Source: Oscillospiraceae bacterium
GTDB lineage: Bacteria; Bacillota; Clostridia; Oscillospirales; Oscillospiraceae
Direction: 5' to 3'
Assembly: GCA_902795195.1 (NCBI GenBank)
Contig: CADBKF010000002.1
Location: 1 to 64,000, forward strand
Length of the DNA stretch: 64,000 nucleotides
The translations under genes were made by a program, and so were the position numbers. This document shows, piece after piece, positions 44,620 through 53,455 of the stretch (position 1 is the first letter of the stretch; each line of letters opens with the position of its first letter). The notes beneath the pieces were generated by a model, which was not told the origin of the DNA, made no database searches, and worked only from the letters and a program-made list of their open reading frames with translations.

Positions 44620-45825
44620 TTACAGTACGCTCATCAGCTCCAGCGCCGGCAGGGCGGCGCCGTCGTAGTCAAACAGCGCCTGGTTGGCCCATTCGTTGCC
44701 GCCGGGGCCGGCTTCGTGGATGTAGCGAAGCGCTGCGTCGGTGGCCCAGTGCGAGCCCTTGACCGGCAGCCAGGCCGGCTCCCACCAGATGAGGCCGCGG
44801 CCGAGGCGGTTCGGCACCTGCCGGATGACGGCCGCAAGATCCTGCAGGAACTGGCATTGACCCGCCGGGGTCATGGGGTAGGGGACTGCCGCTGCAGTCT
44901 TCTCATTGGCCGCCAGCCCGCGTTTTTCCGTGCGCTCCAAGCCCTCGTGCCGGTTGCATTCGTCCAGCGTGAAGGCCGTGGAGGTCTCTGCAATGATGAG
45001 CGGCTTGCCGTAGCGCAGGGCAATGTCGTTCATGTTCCTGCGCAGATCGTCCATGGAGCCGTGCCAGAAGGGGTAGTAGCTCAGCCCGATGCAGTCGAAG
45101 TCCGCGCCGCCGTTTTGCAGATAATTGTCGAACCAGCGGCGATAGAGCTCGTTTGAGCCGCCGTTGTCCAGATGGAGCATCACCGGGATCGCGGGGTCGA
45201 TCTCCCGGATGGCGCGGATCGCAGCTGAGACGATCCGGGCGATGGCATCGTAGTGCGGCACCCGTGCCACGGGCCAGAGCAGGCCGTTGGAGAGCTCGTT
45301 TCCGGGCGCAACCATGTCGGGCAGCAGGTCCAGCGCCTTCAATTTCTGCAGCGTCTGCAGCGTGAAGTCGTAAACCGCCTGCACCAGGCCGTCCTCGTCC
45401 AGGCCCTGCCAGGCCTTGGGCGGGTACTGCTTGCCGGGATCGGCCCAGAAATCGGAATAGTGGAAATCCAGCAGCCAGGCCAGCCCCAGCGTTCTGCAGC
45501 GTCGTGCCATCTCAATGGTGCGCGCCAGATCGTTGGTGCCCGCGCCGTAAGGGCTGCCGTTTTCATCGTACGGGTCGTTCCAGAGGCGCAGCCGGATGAG
45601 GTTGACCCCATGCCGCTTCAAAATGACCAGCGCATCCTCACTTTCAGCTTTGTCATTCTGAGGAGCCTGCGACGAAACATCCGAAAAAGATGCTTCGCTG
45701 CGCTCGGAATGACAGGGTTTGGACCGTTCATAAAACCGGCCGCCGCAGGCCTCTACTTCCAAAAGAGAAGATAGGTCCGCACCCTTGATCATCGGTGCAG
45801 TTTCCAGGAAATTCATATCAGACAT
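44620..45825 (-). CDS. Cytoplasmic endo-beta-1,4-galactanase-like protein, GH53
   Basis: The ~401-residue GH53 enzyme has no signal peptide. Motifs are IKGADLSSLLEVEACGG, LIRLRLWNDPYDENG, LLDFHYSDFWADPGKQ, APGNELSNGLLWPV (general-acid Glu) and IIAETSTAF (nucleophile Glu). It would trim imported beta-1,4-galacto-oligosaccharides. Residues after FYERS (about 38-63) are not GH53 sequence but the translation of an intergenic palindromic repeat (CHSERSEAS...), inserted in frame before the first helix. Start 45825 overlaps the zinc-ribbon gene; ATG 45816 is also possible. Confidence 0.85.
   Translation of the reverse strand: MSDMNFLETAPMIKGADLSSLLEVEACGGRFYERSKPCHSERSEASFSDVSSQAPQNDKAESEDALVILKRHGVNLIRLRLWNDPYDENGSPYGAGTNDLARTIEMARRCRTLGLAWLLDFHYSDFWADPGKQYPPKAWQGLDEDGLVQAVYDFTLQTLQKLKALDLLPDMVAPGNELSNGLLWPVARVPHYDAIARIVSAAIRAIREIDPAIPVMLHLDNGGSNELYRRWFDNYLQNGGADFDCIGLSYYPFWHGSMDDLRRNMNDIALRYGKPLIIAETSTAFTLDECNRHEGLERTEKRGLAANEKTAAAVPYPMTPAGQCQFLQDLAAVIRQVPNRLGRGLIWWEPAWLPVKGSHWATDAALRYIHEAGPGGNEWANQALFDYDGAALPALELMSVL
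45651..45714. repeat. Intergenic palindromic repeat inside the GH53 gene
   Basis: The 64-bp unit begins TGTCATTC and ends GAATGACA, with further internal pairing (CATC/GATG, GAGC/GCTC). On the gene strand it is read as CHSERSEASFSDVSSQAPQN-like residues, the well-known translation of this repeat type. It keeps the reading frame open. Confidence 0.85.
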
Positions 45826-46030
45826 CAAAGTCGAAGCGCTCATACATCGCACGGTAGCGGAAGCGTGCCAGCTCGTTCTTTGCCAGCACGTCGGCCTCGT
45901 TGCCGCGGTACTGGCAGCGCAGGCAGTAGTATTCGTCCTTGTCCTTGTCGTAGAACATATCCATGTCGATGTCCCGCAGGAAGCAGGACGGACAGCGGTA
46001 ATTCAGTCTGCCCTTTCCAGATTGAGCCAT
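45818..46030 (-). CDS. Small zinc-ribbon protein
   Basis: The 70-residue protein has CPSC and CLRC pairs (NYRCPSCFLRD ... DEYYCLRCQYRG), a rubredoxin-like or treble-clef zinc ribbon. It overlaps the preceding 609-residue gene by 28 bp and the GH53 gene by a few bases, so the three form a coupled unit. Function is unknown; binding of nucleic acid or protein is possible. Confidence 0.65.
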   Translation of the reverse strand: MAQSGKGRLNYRCPSCFLRDIDMDMFYDKDKDEYYCLRCQYRGNEADVLAKNELARFRYRAMYERFDFDV

Positions 46031-47832
46031 GTGGTAAAGACCTCCGTTTCCTTGAGATTGCGCTCATAGCCGAGCGTGAACATGGGGCTGAACGCGTAAC
46101 CCTCGCGCACAAAGCCGATCTTGTTTCTGCCATTGGCCAGCATCGAGACGCGGGTCTTGATCGGCGGAATCACGCAGTCGATCTCCTCGGCGCCTTCGCG
46201 GATCAGCTCGCGGCACTTGTACTCGTAGGAAAGCTCCTCCTCGTCGATGTGCAGGCGCAGGCTGGACATGTCTTCGGTGTACTCGGTGGTGCCGTAGCAG
46301 GCGACCAGATACTCCTTGATCGTGATCTCCGCGTCGGGATCGGACATGGACAGGATCTTGCGGTCGAAACGAATACTTGAGCTTCCTTCCGCGAACGTGA
46401 TGATTGTTTGCAGCCGGACCTTCAGGCCGTCGGCAAAGACCAGCTCGACCGGGTCGAGGGTCAGGATGCGGTCCTCGCCCTGCTGAGAAAACTGCGCCTT
46501 GGTCCGGCACAGGCAGAGGTCGATCTCCTCGCCCTTGTAGCAGACCTTGGCCGAGCGCACGGTGCCTTCTCCTGCGTAGTGGGTAAAGTAGCCGGCGCGG
46601 TACTTCTCCTGGATCAGGAAGGGGTAGCTGGCGTCCTGGATGTGCGGCGTGCCGATGCCGACGGGCCACTCGAGCTTGGCGGCATAGGGCCGCAGATCGA
46701 CGATGGCGCCGCCCTGGTCCATGTTGACGCAGGCGCGCATGTAGGGGTCGCAGTACCAGAACAGCTGCTTGTCCGAGCCGTAGAGGATGTCGCGCCAGAG
46801 GGCGCATTCGGGCTCGGTGTAGTGCTTCGTTTCGCGGTAGTAGTCGGCAAACTCGGCCATGGTCATGTCCACGAGCTTGCCCTCTTTCTTGAGCTTGCCG
46901 TAGTAGGCGCAGCCGTCCTCATAGGACTTGAGCAGCAGCTCGTAGGGCTGCTCCCAGCGGCCCATTTTGTTCATCCAGCCGGGGCCGACGAACATCATGT
47001 TGTAGGCATAGCCGTTGTTGTACTTGGCCAGGCTGCGGTACTGGTCGATCAGATTGTAGAGATAGGGGTATTCCCAGGTCTTGGTGTTGTAGATCATGCC
47101 GCGCAGCACATTCTGCGGGTGGGTGCCGAAGTTGGAGCCGTTGCCGTCGTAGCAGGCGAGCAGATCGCGGCTCAGGTGCGGGATCGCGACGATGCCGCTG
47201 TCCTCGGCCTCGTTGGCAGCCGGCGCGTGGGTGTTGGCCTTGGAGGGGATCCAGGGCGCCCAGGGGCCGCCGTCCATGAAAGTATACCACGAGTTGTTGC
47301 AGGTGTGGTAGGCCTTGGGGCCCTCCTCCCAGCAGGTGGCAACCGCGCACTTGACGGAGGGGTACTCGGCCTTGATGAAGTTGATGAGCTCGGCGTCCAT
47401 GTAATAGGAGCCGGTGGATTCGGGATAGAAGCCGAAGGCGTCGTGGAACTTTTCAAACACGTCGCGCACGATGGCCTTCTTATCCTCCATGGAGAACATC
47501 CAGATGCAGAAGTCCTTGGTCTTGTACTTCTGGCGGAACTGCTCGCAGGGCAGGCCCAGCAGCGTCAGACCGATCTCATCGCCGAATTCCTCGTGGTGCT
47601 GCTTGGCAAGCGCCACGGCCTCGTCGTTGAAGAGGGAAGCGTAGGTCATCTGAATCGTGGTTTTCAGGCCGTTTTTGTGGGCGCAGGCCTGCTGCGTCTT
47701 GAAAATATCAAGGCTCTCGGTCAGAAGCGCCTTGCGGCCGAGGTCCTCGGCCTTTCCGTGGCCGGTGACCTTTACGGCATATTCCGGCACCATCTCGGGC
47801 CGGTGGATAATGTTGACAATAAAGCGGTCCAT
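46003..47832 (-). CDS. Unrecognised protein of the galactan locus
   Basis: The 609-residue cytoplasmic protein has no family I can name. The N-terminal ~300 residues look like an alpha/beta barrel (TTIQMTYASLFND, GDEIGLTLLG, GFYPESTGSYYMDAELINFIK, VAIPHLSRDLLACYDGNG) reminiscent of NodB-type deacetylase or glycosidase barrels. The rest is beta-rich, ending with a sandwich-like domain. It lies directly downstream of the sugar ABC transporter, so a role in processing the imported glycan is a fair inference. GAGGA sits five bases before ATG 47832. Confidence 0.7.
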   Translation of the reverse strand: MDRFIVNIIHRPEMVPEYAVKVTGHGKAEDLGRKALLTESLDIFKTQQACAHKNGLKTTIQMTYASLFNDEAVALAKQHHEEFGDEIGLTLLGLPCEQFRQKYKTKDFCIWMFSMEDKKAIVRDVFEKFHDAFGFYPESTGSYYMDAELINFIKAEYPSVKCAVATCWEEGPKAYHTCNNSWYTFMDGGPWAPWIPSKANTHAPAANEAEDSGIVAIPHLSRDLLACYDGNGSNFGTHPQNVLRGMIYNTKTWEYPYLYNLIDQYRSLAKYNNGYAYNMMFVGPGWMNKMGRWEQPYELLLKSYEDGCAYYGKLKKEGKLVDMTMAEFADYYRETKHYTEPECALWRDILYGSDKQLFWYCDPYMRACVNMDQGGAIVDLRPYAAKLEWPVGIGTPHIQDASYPFLIQEKYRAGYFTHYAGEGTVRSAKVCYKGEEIDLCLCRTKAQFSQQGEDRILTLDPVELVFADGLKVRLQTIITFAEGSSSIRFDRKILSMSDPDAEITIKEYLVACYGTTEYTEDMSSLRLHIDEEELSYEYKCRELIREGAEEIDCVIPPIKTRVSMLANGRNKIGFVREGYAFSPMFTLGYERNLKETEVFTTWLNLERAD

Positions 47833-47852
47833 AGTCATCCTCATTTGACAGG

Positions 47853-47887
47853 AAAAACAGCCGGCGGGAAATGTCCGCCGGCTGTTT
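47853..47887 (-). terminator. Terminator after the ABC transporter genes
   Basis: AAACAGCCGGCGG and CCGCCGGCTGTTT (47855-47887) close a 7-base loop; on the minus strand a T run follows at 47857-47853. Read-through would still supply the 609-residue gene. Confidence 0.85.
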
Positions 47888-47898
47888 CCAATTGCGGC

Positions 47899-49020
47899 TT
47901 AGTAGATCAGGTTGGTCTGGTTTTCCTCGTCGAAGAAGTGCATGACCTTGCCCTCAAAGGTGATGTTGAGCTTGTGGCCCTGGACAAGGTTCTCGCGCTC
48001 GGCAGCGGTGAGGTCGATGGTCGGCACGCGGACGATCAGGCGGGTGCCGTCCTCGGTGTAGACATGCAGATGGAGCTCGGAGCCCATCATTTCGTTGACC
48101 TCCAGCGTGACGGGGATCGAGGTCTCGCCGGGCTTGGCCAGGCGGATGTGCTCGGGACGGGCGCCCAGAAGAATCTCACCGGCGGGGACGTTCTTCTTCG
48201 CGAGCAGCTCGCCCTTTTCGCCGTCGACCGGGAGCTTGACGCCGAAGGGCTTGACATAGTACTTGCCGTTCTCCTTCAGCAGCTCGGTCTTCATGATGTT
48301 CATCTTCGGCGCGCCGATGAACTCAGCGACGAAGAGGTTGGCCGGGCGCTCGAACACCTCGGTGGGGGTGCCGACCTGCATGATGTAGCCGTCCTTCATG
48401 ATGACGATGCGGTCGCCCAGGGTCATGGCCTCGGTCTGGTCATGCGTCACGTAGATGAAGGTGGTGTTCAGCTTCTGACGGAGCAGAATGATCTCGGCAC
48501 GCATCTGGTTGCGGAGCTTGGCGTCCAGGTTGGAAAGAGGCTCGTCCATCAGGAAGACCTTGGACTCACGCACCATGGCGCGGCCGATGGCGACACGCTG
48601 GCGCTGGCCGCCGGACAGTGCGCGGGGCTTACGCATCAGGTAGTCGGTGATGCCCAGGATCTCGGCGGCGTTGGTGACGCGCTCGTAGATCTGATCCTCG
48701 GGCATTTTCTGCAGACGCAGGGAGAAGGCGATGTTGTCATACACCGTCATATGGGGGTACAGGGCATAGTTCTGGAAGACCATGGCGATGCCGCGATCCT
48801 TGGGCTGCAGGTCGTTGACGACCTCGCCGTCGATCTCGATGGTGCCGTCGCTGATCTCTTCCAGACCGGCGACCATGCGGAGGGTGGTGGACTTGCCGCA
48901 GCCGGACGGGCCGACGAAGACGACAAATTCCTTATCCTTGATGTCAAGGTCGAAATCGTGCACGGCGACGACCTTGTTGTCATATACTTTCTTGACTTTC
49001 GTCAGTTTCACACTTGCCAT
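47899..49020 (-). CDS. Sugar ABC transporter ATPase (MsmK/UgpC type)
   Basis: The 373-residue ATPase energises carbohydrate ABC importers. It shows Walker A GPSGCGKST (about 37-45), signature LSGGQRQRVAIGRAM, Walker B VFLMDEPLSNLD and H-loop YVTHDQTEAMTLGD, followed by C-terminal OB/TOBE domains (from ~240) typical of MsmK/UgpC. It lies downstream of the matching permeases in the galactan locus. It may also serve other sugar importers, since such ATPases are often shared. Confidence 0.95.
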   Translation of the reverse strand: MASVKLTKVKKVYDNKVVAVHDFDLDIKDKEFVVFVGPSGCGKSTTLRMVAGLEEISDGTIEIDGEVVNDLQPKDRGIAMVFQNYALYPHMTVYDNIAFSLRLQKMPEDQIYERVTNAAEILGITDYLMRKPRALSGGQRQRVAIGRAMVRESKVFLMDEPLSNLDAKLRNQMRAEIILLRQKLNTTFIYVTHDQTEAMTLGDRIVIMKDGYIMQVGTPTEVFERPANLFVAEFIGAPKMNIMKTELLKENGKYYVKPFGVKLPVDGEKGELLAKKNVPAGEILLGARPEHIRLAKPGETSIPVTLEVNEMMGSELHLHVYTEDGTRLIVRVPTIDLTAAERENLVQGHKLNITFEGKVMHFFDEENQTNLIY

Positions 49021-49054
49021 ATCATGATACTCCTTTACACAGCTTGATGATGGG

Positions 49055-49942
49055 TCAGCCCTTGACCGCGCCGCCGGTCACGCCTTCCACATAGTACTTC
49101 TGCAGGCACATGAAGAGGATGGTGACGGGGATGGCAACGATCACGCCGCCTGCGCAGAATCTGGTGTAGCACTGGCCGATCTGGTCAAGGTTCAGCCAGT
49201 TGTACATACCCACGGCTACGTTCATGCCTGCCGAGGTGCCGAACGAGATGTATCTCGCAAAGACGAAGTCGCCCCAGGGCGCCATGAAGGCGGTCAGGAT
49301 GGTGTAGATTACGATGGGCTTTGCCAGGGGAAGGATGATCTTGTAGAGCACCTGCGCACGGGTAGCGCCGTCCACACGGGCTGCCTCGTCGAGGGACTTG
49401 GGAATCGTGTCGAAGAAGCCCTTGGACACATAATAGCCCATGCCGGAGGAGGCCACGTAGACCAGAATCAGACCGGGCACCGCGTTGGCCTGGGTCAGGC
49501 CGAGGTCCTTCAGAACGCGGTAGAGGATGATCATGGTGAGCATGCCGGGGAACATGCCGAGAATCAGCATGAACTGCATCAGGGGCTTGCGAAGCTTAAA
49601 GCGGAAGCGGGAGAGCGTGTAGCTCATGCAGAGCACGATAACGGTCTGGATCACAGCCGTGACGAGTGCGATGATCAGCGTGTTGAGATACCACTTCTTG
49701 AAGTCGGTGTGCCAGAGATCGATGTAGTTCTTCCAGCCCCACTGCTTGGGGATGACATAGCCGACCTGCCAGGTGGATTCCACACGGAAGGACTGGAGCA
49801 CGATGCAGATGAACGGGATGAGCCAGACAATGCTCATGATGACCAGCAGGATGTAGATGATGGTGTTGCTGATGGTGTTGCTGGCCTTCAGACCCATGTG
49901 CCGTTTCAGGGAGCCGGCGGGAGCAGTTTCGTTTTTCATCAC
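49055..49942 (-). CDS. Sugar ABC transporter permease (MalG-like)
   Basis: The 295-residue permease has six predicted membrane helices and the EAA loop SLDEAARVDGATRAQVLYKIILPLAKP. It shares a 4-bp ATGA overlap with the upstream MalF-like gene, so the permeases are coupled. It would form the channel with that protein for beta-galactan oligosaccharides. Confidence 0.93.
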   Translation of the reverse strand: MMKNETAPAGSLKRHMGLKASNTISNTIIYILLVIMSIVWLIPFICIVLQSFRVESTWQVGYVIPKQWGWKNYIDLWHTDFKKWYLNTLIIALVTAVIQTVIVLCMSYTLSRFRFKLRKPLMQFMLILGMFPGMLTMIILYRVLKDLGLTQANAVPGLILVYVASSGMGYYVSKGFFDTIPKSLDEAARVDGATRAQVLYKIILPLAKPIVIYTILTAFMAPWGDFVFARYISFGTSAGMNVAVGMYNWLNLDQIGQCYTRFCAGGVIVAIPVTILFMCLQKYYVEGVTGGAVKG

Positions 49943-51486
49943 TGGAAATCCTCCTCATTCTTGACTGAGGGCAGCACGTTGTAGACGATCAGCGAGATGA
50001 CCGCGACCACGATGAACACCAGGATGCCGACCACAGACGCCAGGTAGTACTTCGACTCCGCGCCGGTGGTGATCTTGAAGAGCCAGGTGATCAGCAGGTC
50101 CGTGTAGCCTACAGAGCCGGCCGCGCCGGAGGCCGCTGCATTGGTCGGAGCGCCGCCGGTCAACAGGTAGATGACGTTGAAGTTGTTCATGTTGCTCGTA
50201 AAGCTGGTGAGCAGATACGGGCCGGTGATGAACAGCATGTAGGGCAGGGTGATCTTGGTGAACTGCTTCCAGCCGCTGGCGCCGTCGATCTTGGAGGACT
50301 CGTACAGGTCCGCGGGGATGTTCATCAGAATGCCGGTGGCGATCAGCATCAGATAGGGGATACCGATCCAGATGTTGATGATGATGACCATGATGCGCGG
50401 CAGCAGACCGCTGTGGGCGTTGTTGCCGAGGAAGTCAATGGCGTTGGACGGGGAGATGAGCTTCAGATCGATGAGCAGGCCGTTGATGATGCCGTTGAGC
50501 GAGAACATCTTCGAGACATACAGCAGGGAGATGAACTGCGGAATGGCGATGGTCATAACCAGAACGGTACGCCAGACCTTCTTGAGGTGGATGCCCTTCT
50601 TGTTGATCATCATAGCAACGAACATGCCGAGGAAGTAGTTGGTGAAGGTGGCGAAGAAGGCCCAGATCAGTGTCCAGGACAGGATCTCGCCGAAGGTGGC
50701 GGAGTAGTTGACGCCGCTGCCGCTCCAGGAGAGCATGGTGCGGAAGTTGTCCAGACCGACCCACTGGAACAGGGCGTTGTTGAAGCCGTCGTGCGCACCG
50801 TCATAGTTGGTGAACGCAACGAGGATCATGAACACGATGGGCATGACCGTGAAGAGCAGGATGCCGGTCAGAGGCAGGGCAAGCAGGGTCTTGTGGAAGT
50901 TGTCGTCGACCATGGAACGAAGATCGTCCTTGCCGCTGCGCAGCTTTTTGCCGCTCTTGAGGATCTGCTCAGCGATCTTGTTCTGCTTGACGTTGGCACG
51001 CCATGTATAGATGAATGCAACAATGAAGAAAAGCGTGAGAACGCCGTAGAGCAGGATCTTGAACGAGTTGTCGCCGTAGACCGTGGTGTAGGCGTCGTGC
51101 ACGACACTGTATTCTTCGTGCGGCCCGATTTTACCAAGGGAGGGCAGCATACCAAGCCAGTAGCCGCCGGTGGTGATCATGTAGACGATAAAGATGACCT
51201 CAAAGGCCAGGAACAGCAGACCGCGGAGGATCTGACCGCGCGCCAGGCAGCCGAAGCCCATGACCAGGTAAGAAACTTTTGTCTTCCAATCACCGTTTTT
51301 GAACGTCGAGAAAATGTCAGCAAACTCTCTTCCGATCGAGAGCACCAGATTCTTGAAGAATCTGCCGATGCCCAACCCAAGGTTCTTGAAGAAGGTCGGG
51401 ATCGCAAGGAAGAAGCTGGCCAACTTATAGAGGAAGCGCTTCCCCTTTGACAGCTGGAGATATTCCAGATCGCTGTATTTTTTCAT
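49939..51486 (-). CDS. Sugar ABC transporter permease (MalF-like)
   Basis: The 515-residue permease is long for the family: about 200 N-terminal residues with two to three extra hydrophobic segments (ILRGLLFLAFEVIFIVYMI, ILLYGVLTLFFIVAFIY), then the usual core with EAA loop DLYESSKIDGASGWKQFTKITLPYM. Start ATG 51486 follows AAAGGGGCG; the longer frame has no site. It lies downstream of the binding-protein gene across a stable hairpin. Confidence 0.93.
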   Translation of the reverse strand: MKKYSDLEYLQLSKGKRFLYKLASFFLAIPTFFKNLGLGIGRFFKNLVLSIGREFADIFSTFKNGDWKTKVSYLVMGFGCLARGQILRGLLFLAFEVIFIVYMITTGGYWLGMLPSLGKIGPHEEYSVVHDAYTTVYGDNSFKILLYGVLTLFFIVAFIYTWRANVKQNKIAEQILKSGKKLRSGKDDLRSMVDDNFHKTLLALPLTGILLFTVMPIVFMILVAFTNYDGAHDGFNNALFQWVGLDNFRTMLSWSGSGVNYSATFGEILSWTLIWAFFATFTNYFLGMFVAMMINKKGIHLKKVWRTVLVMTIAIPQFISLLYVSKMFSLNGIINGLLIDLKLISPSNAIDFLGNNAHSGLLPRIMVIIINIWIGIPYLMLIATGILMNIPADLYESSKIDGASGWKQFTKITLPYMLFITGPYLLTSFTSNMNNFNVIYLLTGGAPTNAAASGAAGSVGYTDLLITWLFKITTGAESKYYLASVVGILVFIVVAVISLIVYNVLPSVKNEEDFQ

Positions 51487-51514
51487 AAGTTCGCCCCTTT
51501 TAATTGAATATAGA

Positions 51515-51546
51515 TTGGCTGGAGCCAATTGCTTGACTCCAGCCAA
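51515..51546 (-). terminator. Hairpin between binding protein and permease genes
   Basis: A perfect 10-bp stem (51515-51524 with 51537-51546) and 12-base loop lacks a good T tail. It probably attenuates transcription or protects the 3' end of the binding-protein message, giving it higher expression than the permeases. Confidence 0.65.
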
Positions 51547-51600
51547 AGGGTTTACGGTTTAGCCAAAGTACAGATATTTACACTTTGGATTTTGAGAGGA

Positions 51601-53199
51601 TTAGGCCGGCTGGAGCGTCAGGCTCTCGTCGGTCATATCCAGAACGACGGTGTAGGTGCCGTCAGCCTCGACGACCAGGTTGTCGCCGTTGAGGCCGTTG
51701 ACGCCGTAGTTGACGTCCCAGGAAGCGCCCTGGCGGACCTTCAGTTCTTCACCGGCATGGAGCTCGAGAGGCTCGGAAACGAAGCAGCCGCCAGCCTCGG
51801 ACATCGGGAAGTCGGTGTCCCAGTTGGTGCCGCAGATGTTGCCGATGACGGACCAGGCTTCCTTCTCAGCCTCGCTCATGGTGAACAGCGCGGAGATGGC
51901 GTTGTAGTAGTTGTCCAGAGCAGCCTGCAGGCCGGCCTCGTCGGTGGCGTTCTCAACGTCGGTGCCGATGACCTTGGCGATATCCCACCAGGAGCCGTGG
52001 ATCTGGCCCTGCGGCACGGAGCAAGCAGCGTTCTGCTTCAGCAGAGCGGCCAGAGCCGGGGAGGCCTGGACTTCGGCGTTGGCCTGGTCAGCCAGGTTGG
52101 AGGGACCCCAACCAACCGCCTGGAAGCGCTCGAGCTGAGCAGCTTCGCCAGTCAGGTACTGAGCCAGTCTGTGCAGAGCGGCGGCCTTGTTGGCGTCGGT
52201 CTGGGGCTTGACACCCATCAGCTTGCAGCCGTTGAAGGAGCCCATGTGGTACTCCTGGCCGTCAACGGTGAAGGAAGGCAGGTCGGTGGCGCCCAGGTTG
52301 TCGCCCAGGATGCCGGAAACGGTCTCGTAGGCCCAGGTACCGGTGACCACGATGGCGCAGCCGGAATCGAAGCCGGCGCCGTCGGAGGAGGACAGGTACA
52401 TCGGGGAGTCGACCAGCTTCTTCATGCCCTTGACAGCGATCAGGCCCTCGGGGCTGTTGAAGTTGTCGTCAACGGAGATGAAGTTGCCGTCCGCATCGGT
52501 GACCCAGTTGGAGTGGCAGCCGGTTGCGAAGAAGAAGGAAGCGATGTACCAGGCGGAGGTGTCGGTCTCCATGGAGAAGTACTTGTTGGCGGCTTCGCAG
52601 TCGGCAACCAGCTTCTCGAGGGAGTCAAGGTCCTCTTCGGGGATGACGGACTTGTCGTAGTACATGAAGTAGCCGTTGTCGGAGGTCAGGGGGTAAGCAA
52701 AGAGCTCATCGCCAGTGGTGGCCGCAGCAACGACGCCGGGGTCGTTGGCAGACTTCACGGTCTCAGCAGCCTGCACGCCGAGCTTGGACAGGGCGTTGGC
52801 CTGCACCAGACGAGCGAACTGGTCCTGCGCGAAGCAGAAGATGTCGCCGCCGGCGGCAACGTCGGTGATCATGTTGGTGGCAGCGTCGCCTTCGCCGACG
52901 GCCTCGACGGTCGCGTTGAAGGTGATGCCGTACTCGTTGCTGGAGTTGAAGTCCTCGATCTGCTTCTTGGTCAGATCGACGATGGCGTCAGCGACCCAGA
53001 CGGTGATGTCGTAGGTGCCGGCGATTTCGCTGGTGCCGTTGTTGGCGGGAGCGGGGGTCTCGTTGCCGCCGTTGTCAGCGGGAGCCTCAGCGCCGTTGCC
53101 GGCAGGAGCTTCGGTGGGGGTGGGGGTGGTGTTGCTGCTGCACGCGGCCAGAGCGAAGATCATGACCAGAGCAAGCAGCATGGCGAGAATTCTTTTCAT
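51601..53199 (-). CDS. Solute-binding lipoprotein with C-terminal glycan-binding-like domain
   Basis: The 532-residue lipoprotein (lipobox ALAAC, C20) has a Thr/Pro/Ala/Asn/Gly linker to ~55, a family 1 sugar-binding core (YDITVWVAD ... MKKLVDSP ... KPQTDANKAAALHRLAQYLTGE) to ~440, and then an extra ~80-residue beta domain. That domain, WSVIGNICGTNWDTDFPMSE ... ELKVRQGASWDVNYG ... GDNLVVEADGTYTVVLDM, resembles the small sandwich modules found in amylases and SusE/SusF-like glycan-binding proteins. AAGGAGG precedes the ATG. It captures the oligosaccharide for the downstream importer, and the extra module may add polysaccharide binding. Confidence 0.9.
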   Translation of the reverse strand: MKRILAMLLALVMIFALAACSSNTTPTPTEAPAGNGAEAPADNGGNETPAPANNGTSEIAGTYDITVWVADAIVDLTKKQIEDFNSSNEYGITFNATVEAVGEGDAATNMITDVAAGGDIFCFAQDQFARLVQANALSKLGVQAAETVKSANDPGVVAAATTGDELFAYPLTSDNGYFMYYDKSVIPEEDLDSLEKLVADCEAANKYFSMETDTSAWYIASFFFATGCHSNWVTDADGNFISVDDNFNSPEGLIAVKGMKKLVDSPMYLSSSDGAGFDSGCAIVVTGTWAYETVSGILGDNLGATDLPSFTVDGQEYHMGSFNGCKLMGVKPQTDANKAAALHRLAQYLTGEAAQLERFQAVGWGPSNLADQANAEVQASPALAALLKQNAACSVPQGQIHGSWWDIAKVIGTDVENATDEAGLQAALDNYYNAISALFTMSEAEKEAWSVIGNICGTNWDTDFPMSEAGGCFVSEPLELHAGEELKVRQGASWDVNYGVNGLNGDNLVVEADGTYTVVLDMTDESLTLQPA

Positions 53200-53333
53200 T
53201 TGTTTGTTTCCTCCTTATAAATATAAGATGGTATAATTCTAGGCTTACGCCTTGGAATTACAAAAGATAAGAAGCGGCTGAGCCGCCGCGCGCCGCCGGC
53301 CTCGCAGACCGGTCGATAAATCCTATTGCTGTA

Positions 53334-53362
53334 ATTATACTACAAAATTTTGCCGTTGTCCA
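53334..53362 (-). promoter_or_regulatory. Promoter of the galactan transporter operon
   Basis: On the minus strand TGGACA (53357-53362), 17 bp and TATAAT (53334-53339) give a strong promoter. The ~130-base leader contains a GC-rich stretch with GCGGC/GCCGC pairing around 53274-53290, which may be a regulatory structure. Confidence 0.7.
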
Positions 53363-53414
53363 CAAAAATATTAAAAAATATGAAGATTTTTTAGCAGATT
53401 CTTAGTATTCTGTG

Positions 53415-53453
53415 AAAAAATGCGCCAAACCCCTTGGATTTGGCGCATTTTTT
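53415..53453. terminator. Bidirectional terminator
   Basis: AAAAAATGCGCCAAA (53415-53429) pairs with TTTGGCGCATTTTTT (53439-53453), separating the secreted galactanase gene from the transporter operon promoter. Confidence 0.9.
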
Positions 53454-53455
53454 GC

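Noticed and set aside
51529-53220. A 563-codon frame opposite the sugar-binding lipoprotein gene
   Set aside because: It is a mirror frame of a GC-rich gene with strong codon bias; the opposite strand has signal peptide, lipobox and family motifs. The same applies to the long frames at 28020-30569, 36887-39343, 46408-49047 and 30420-31898.
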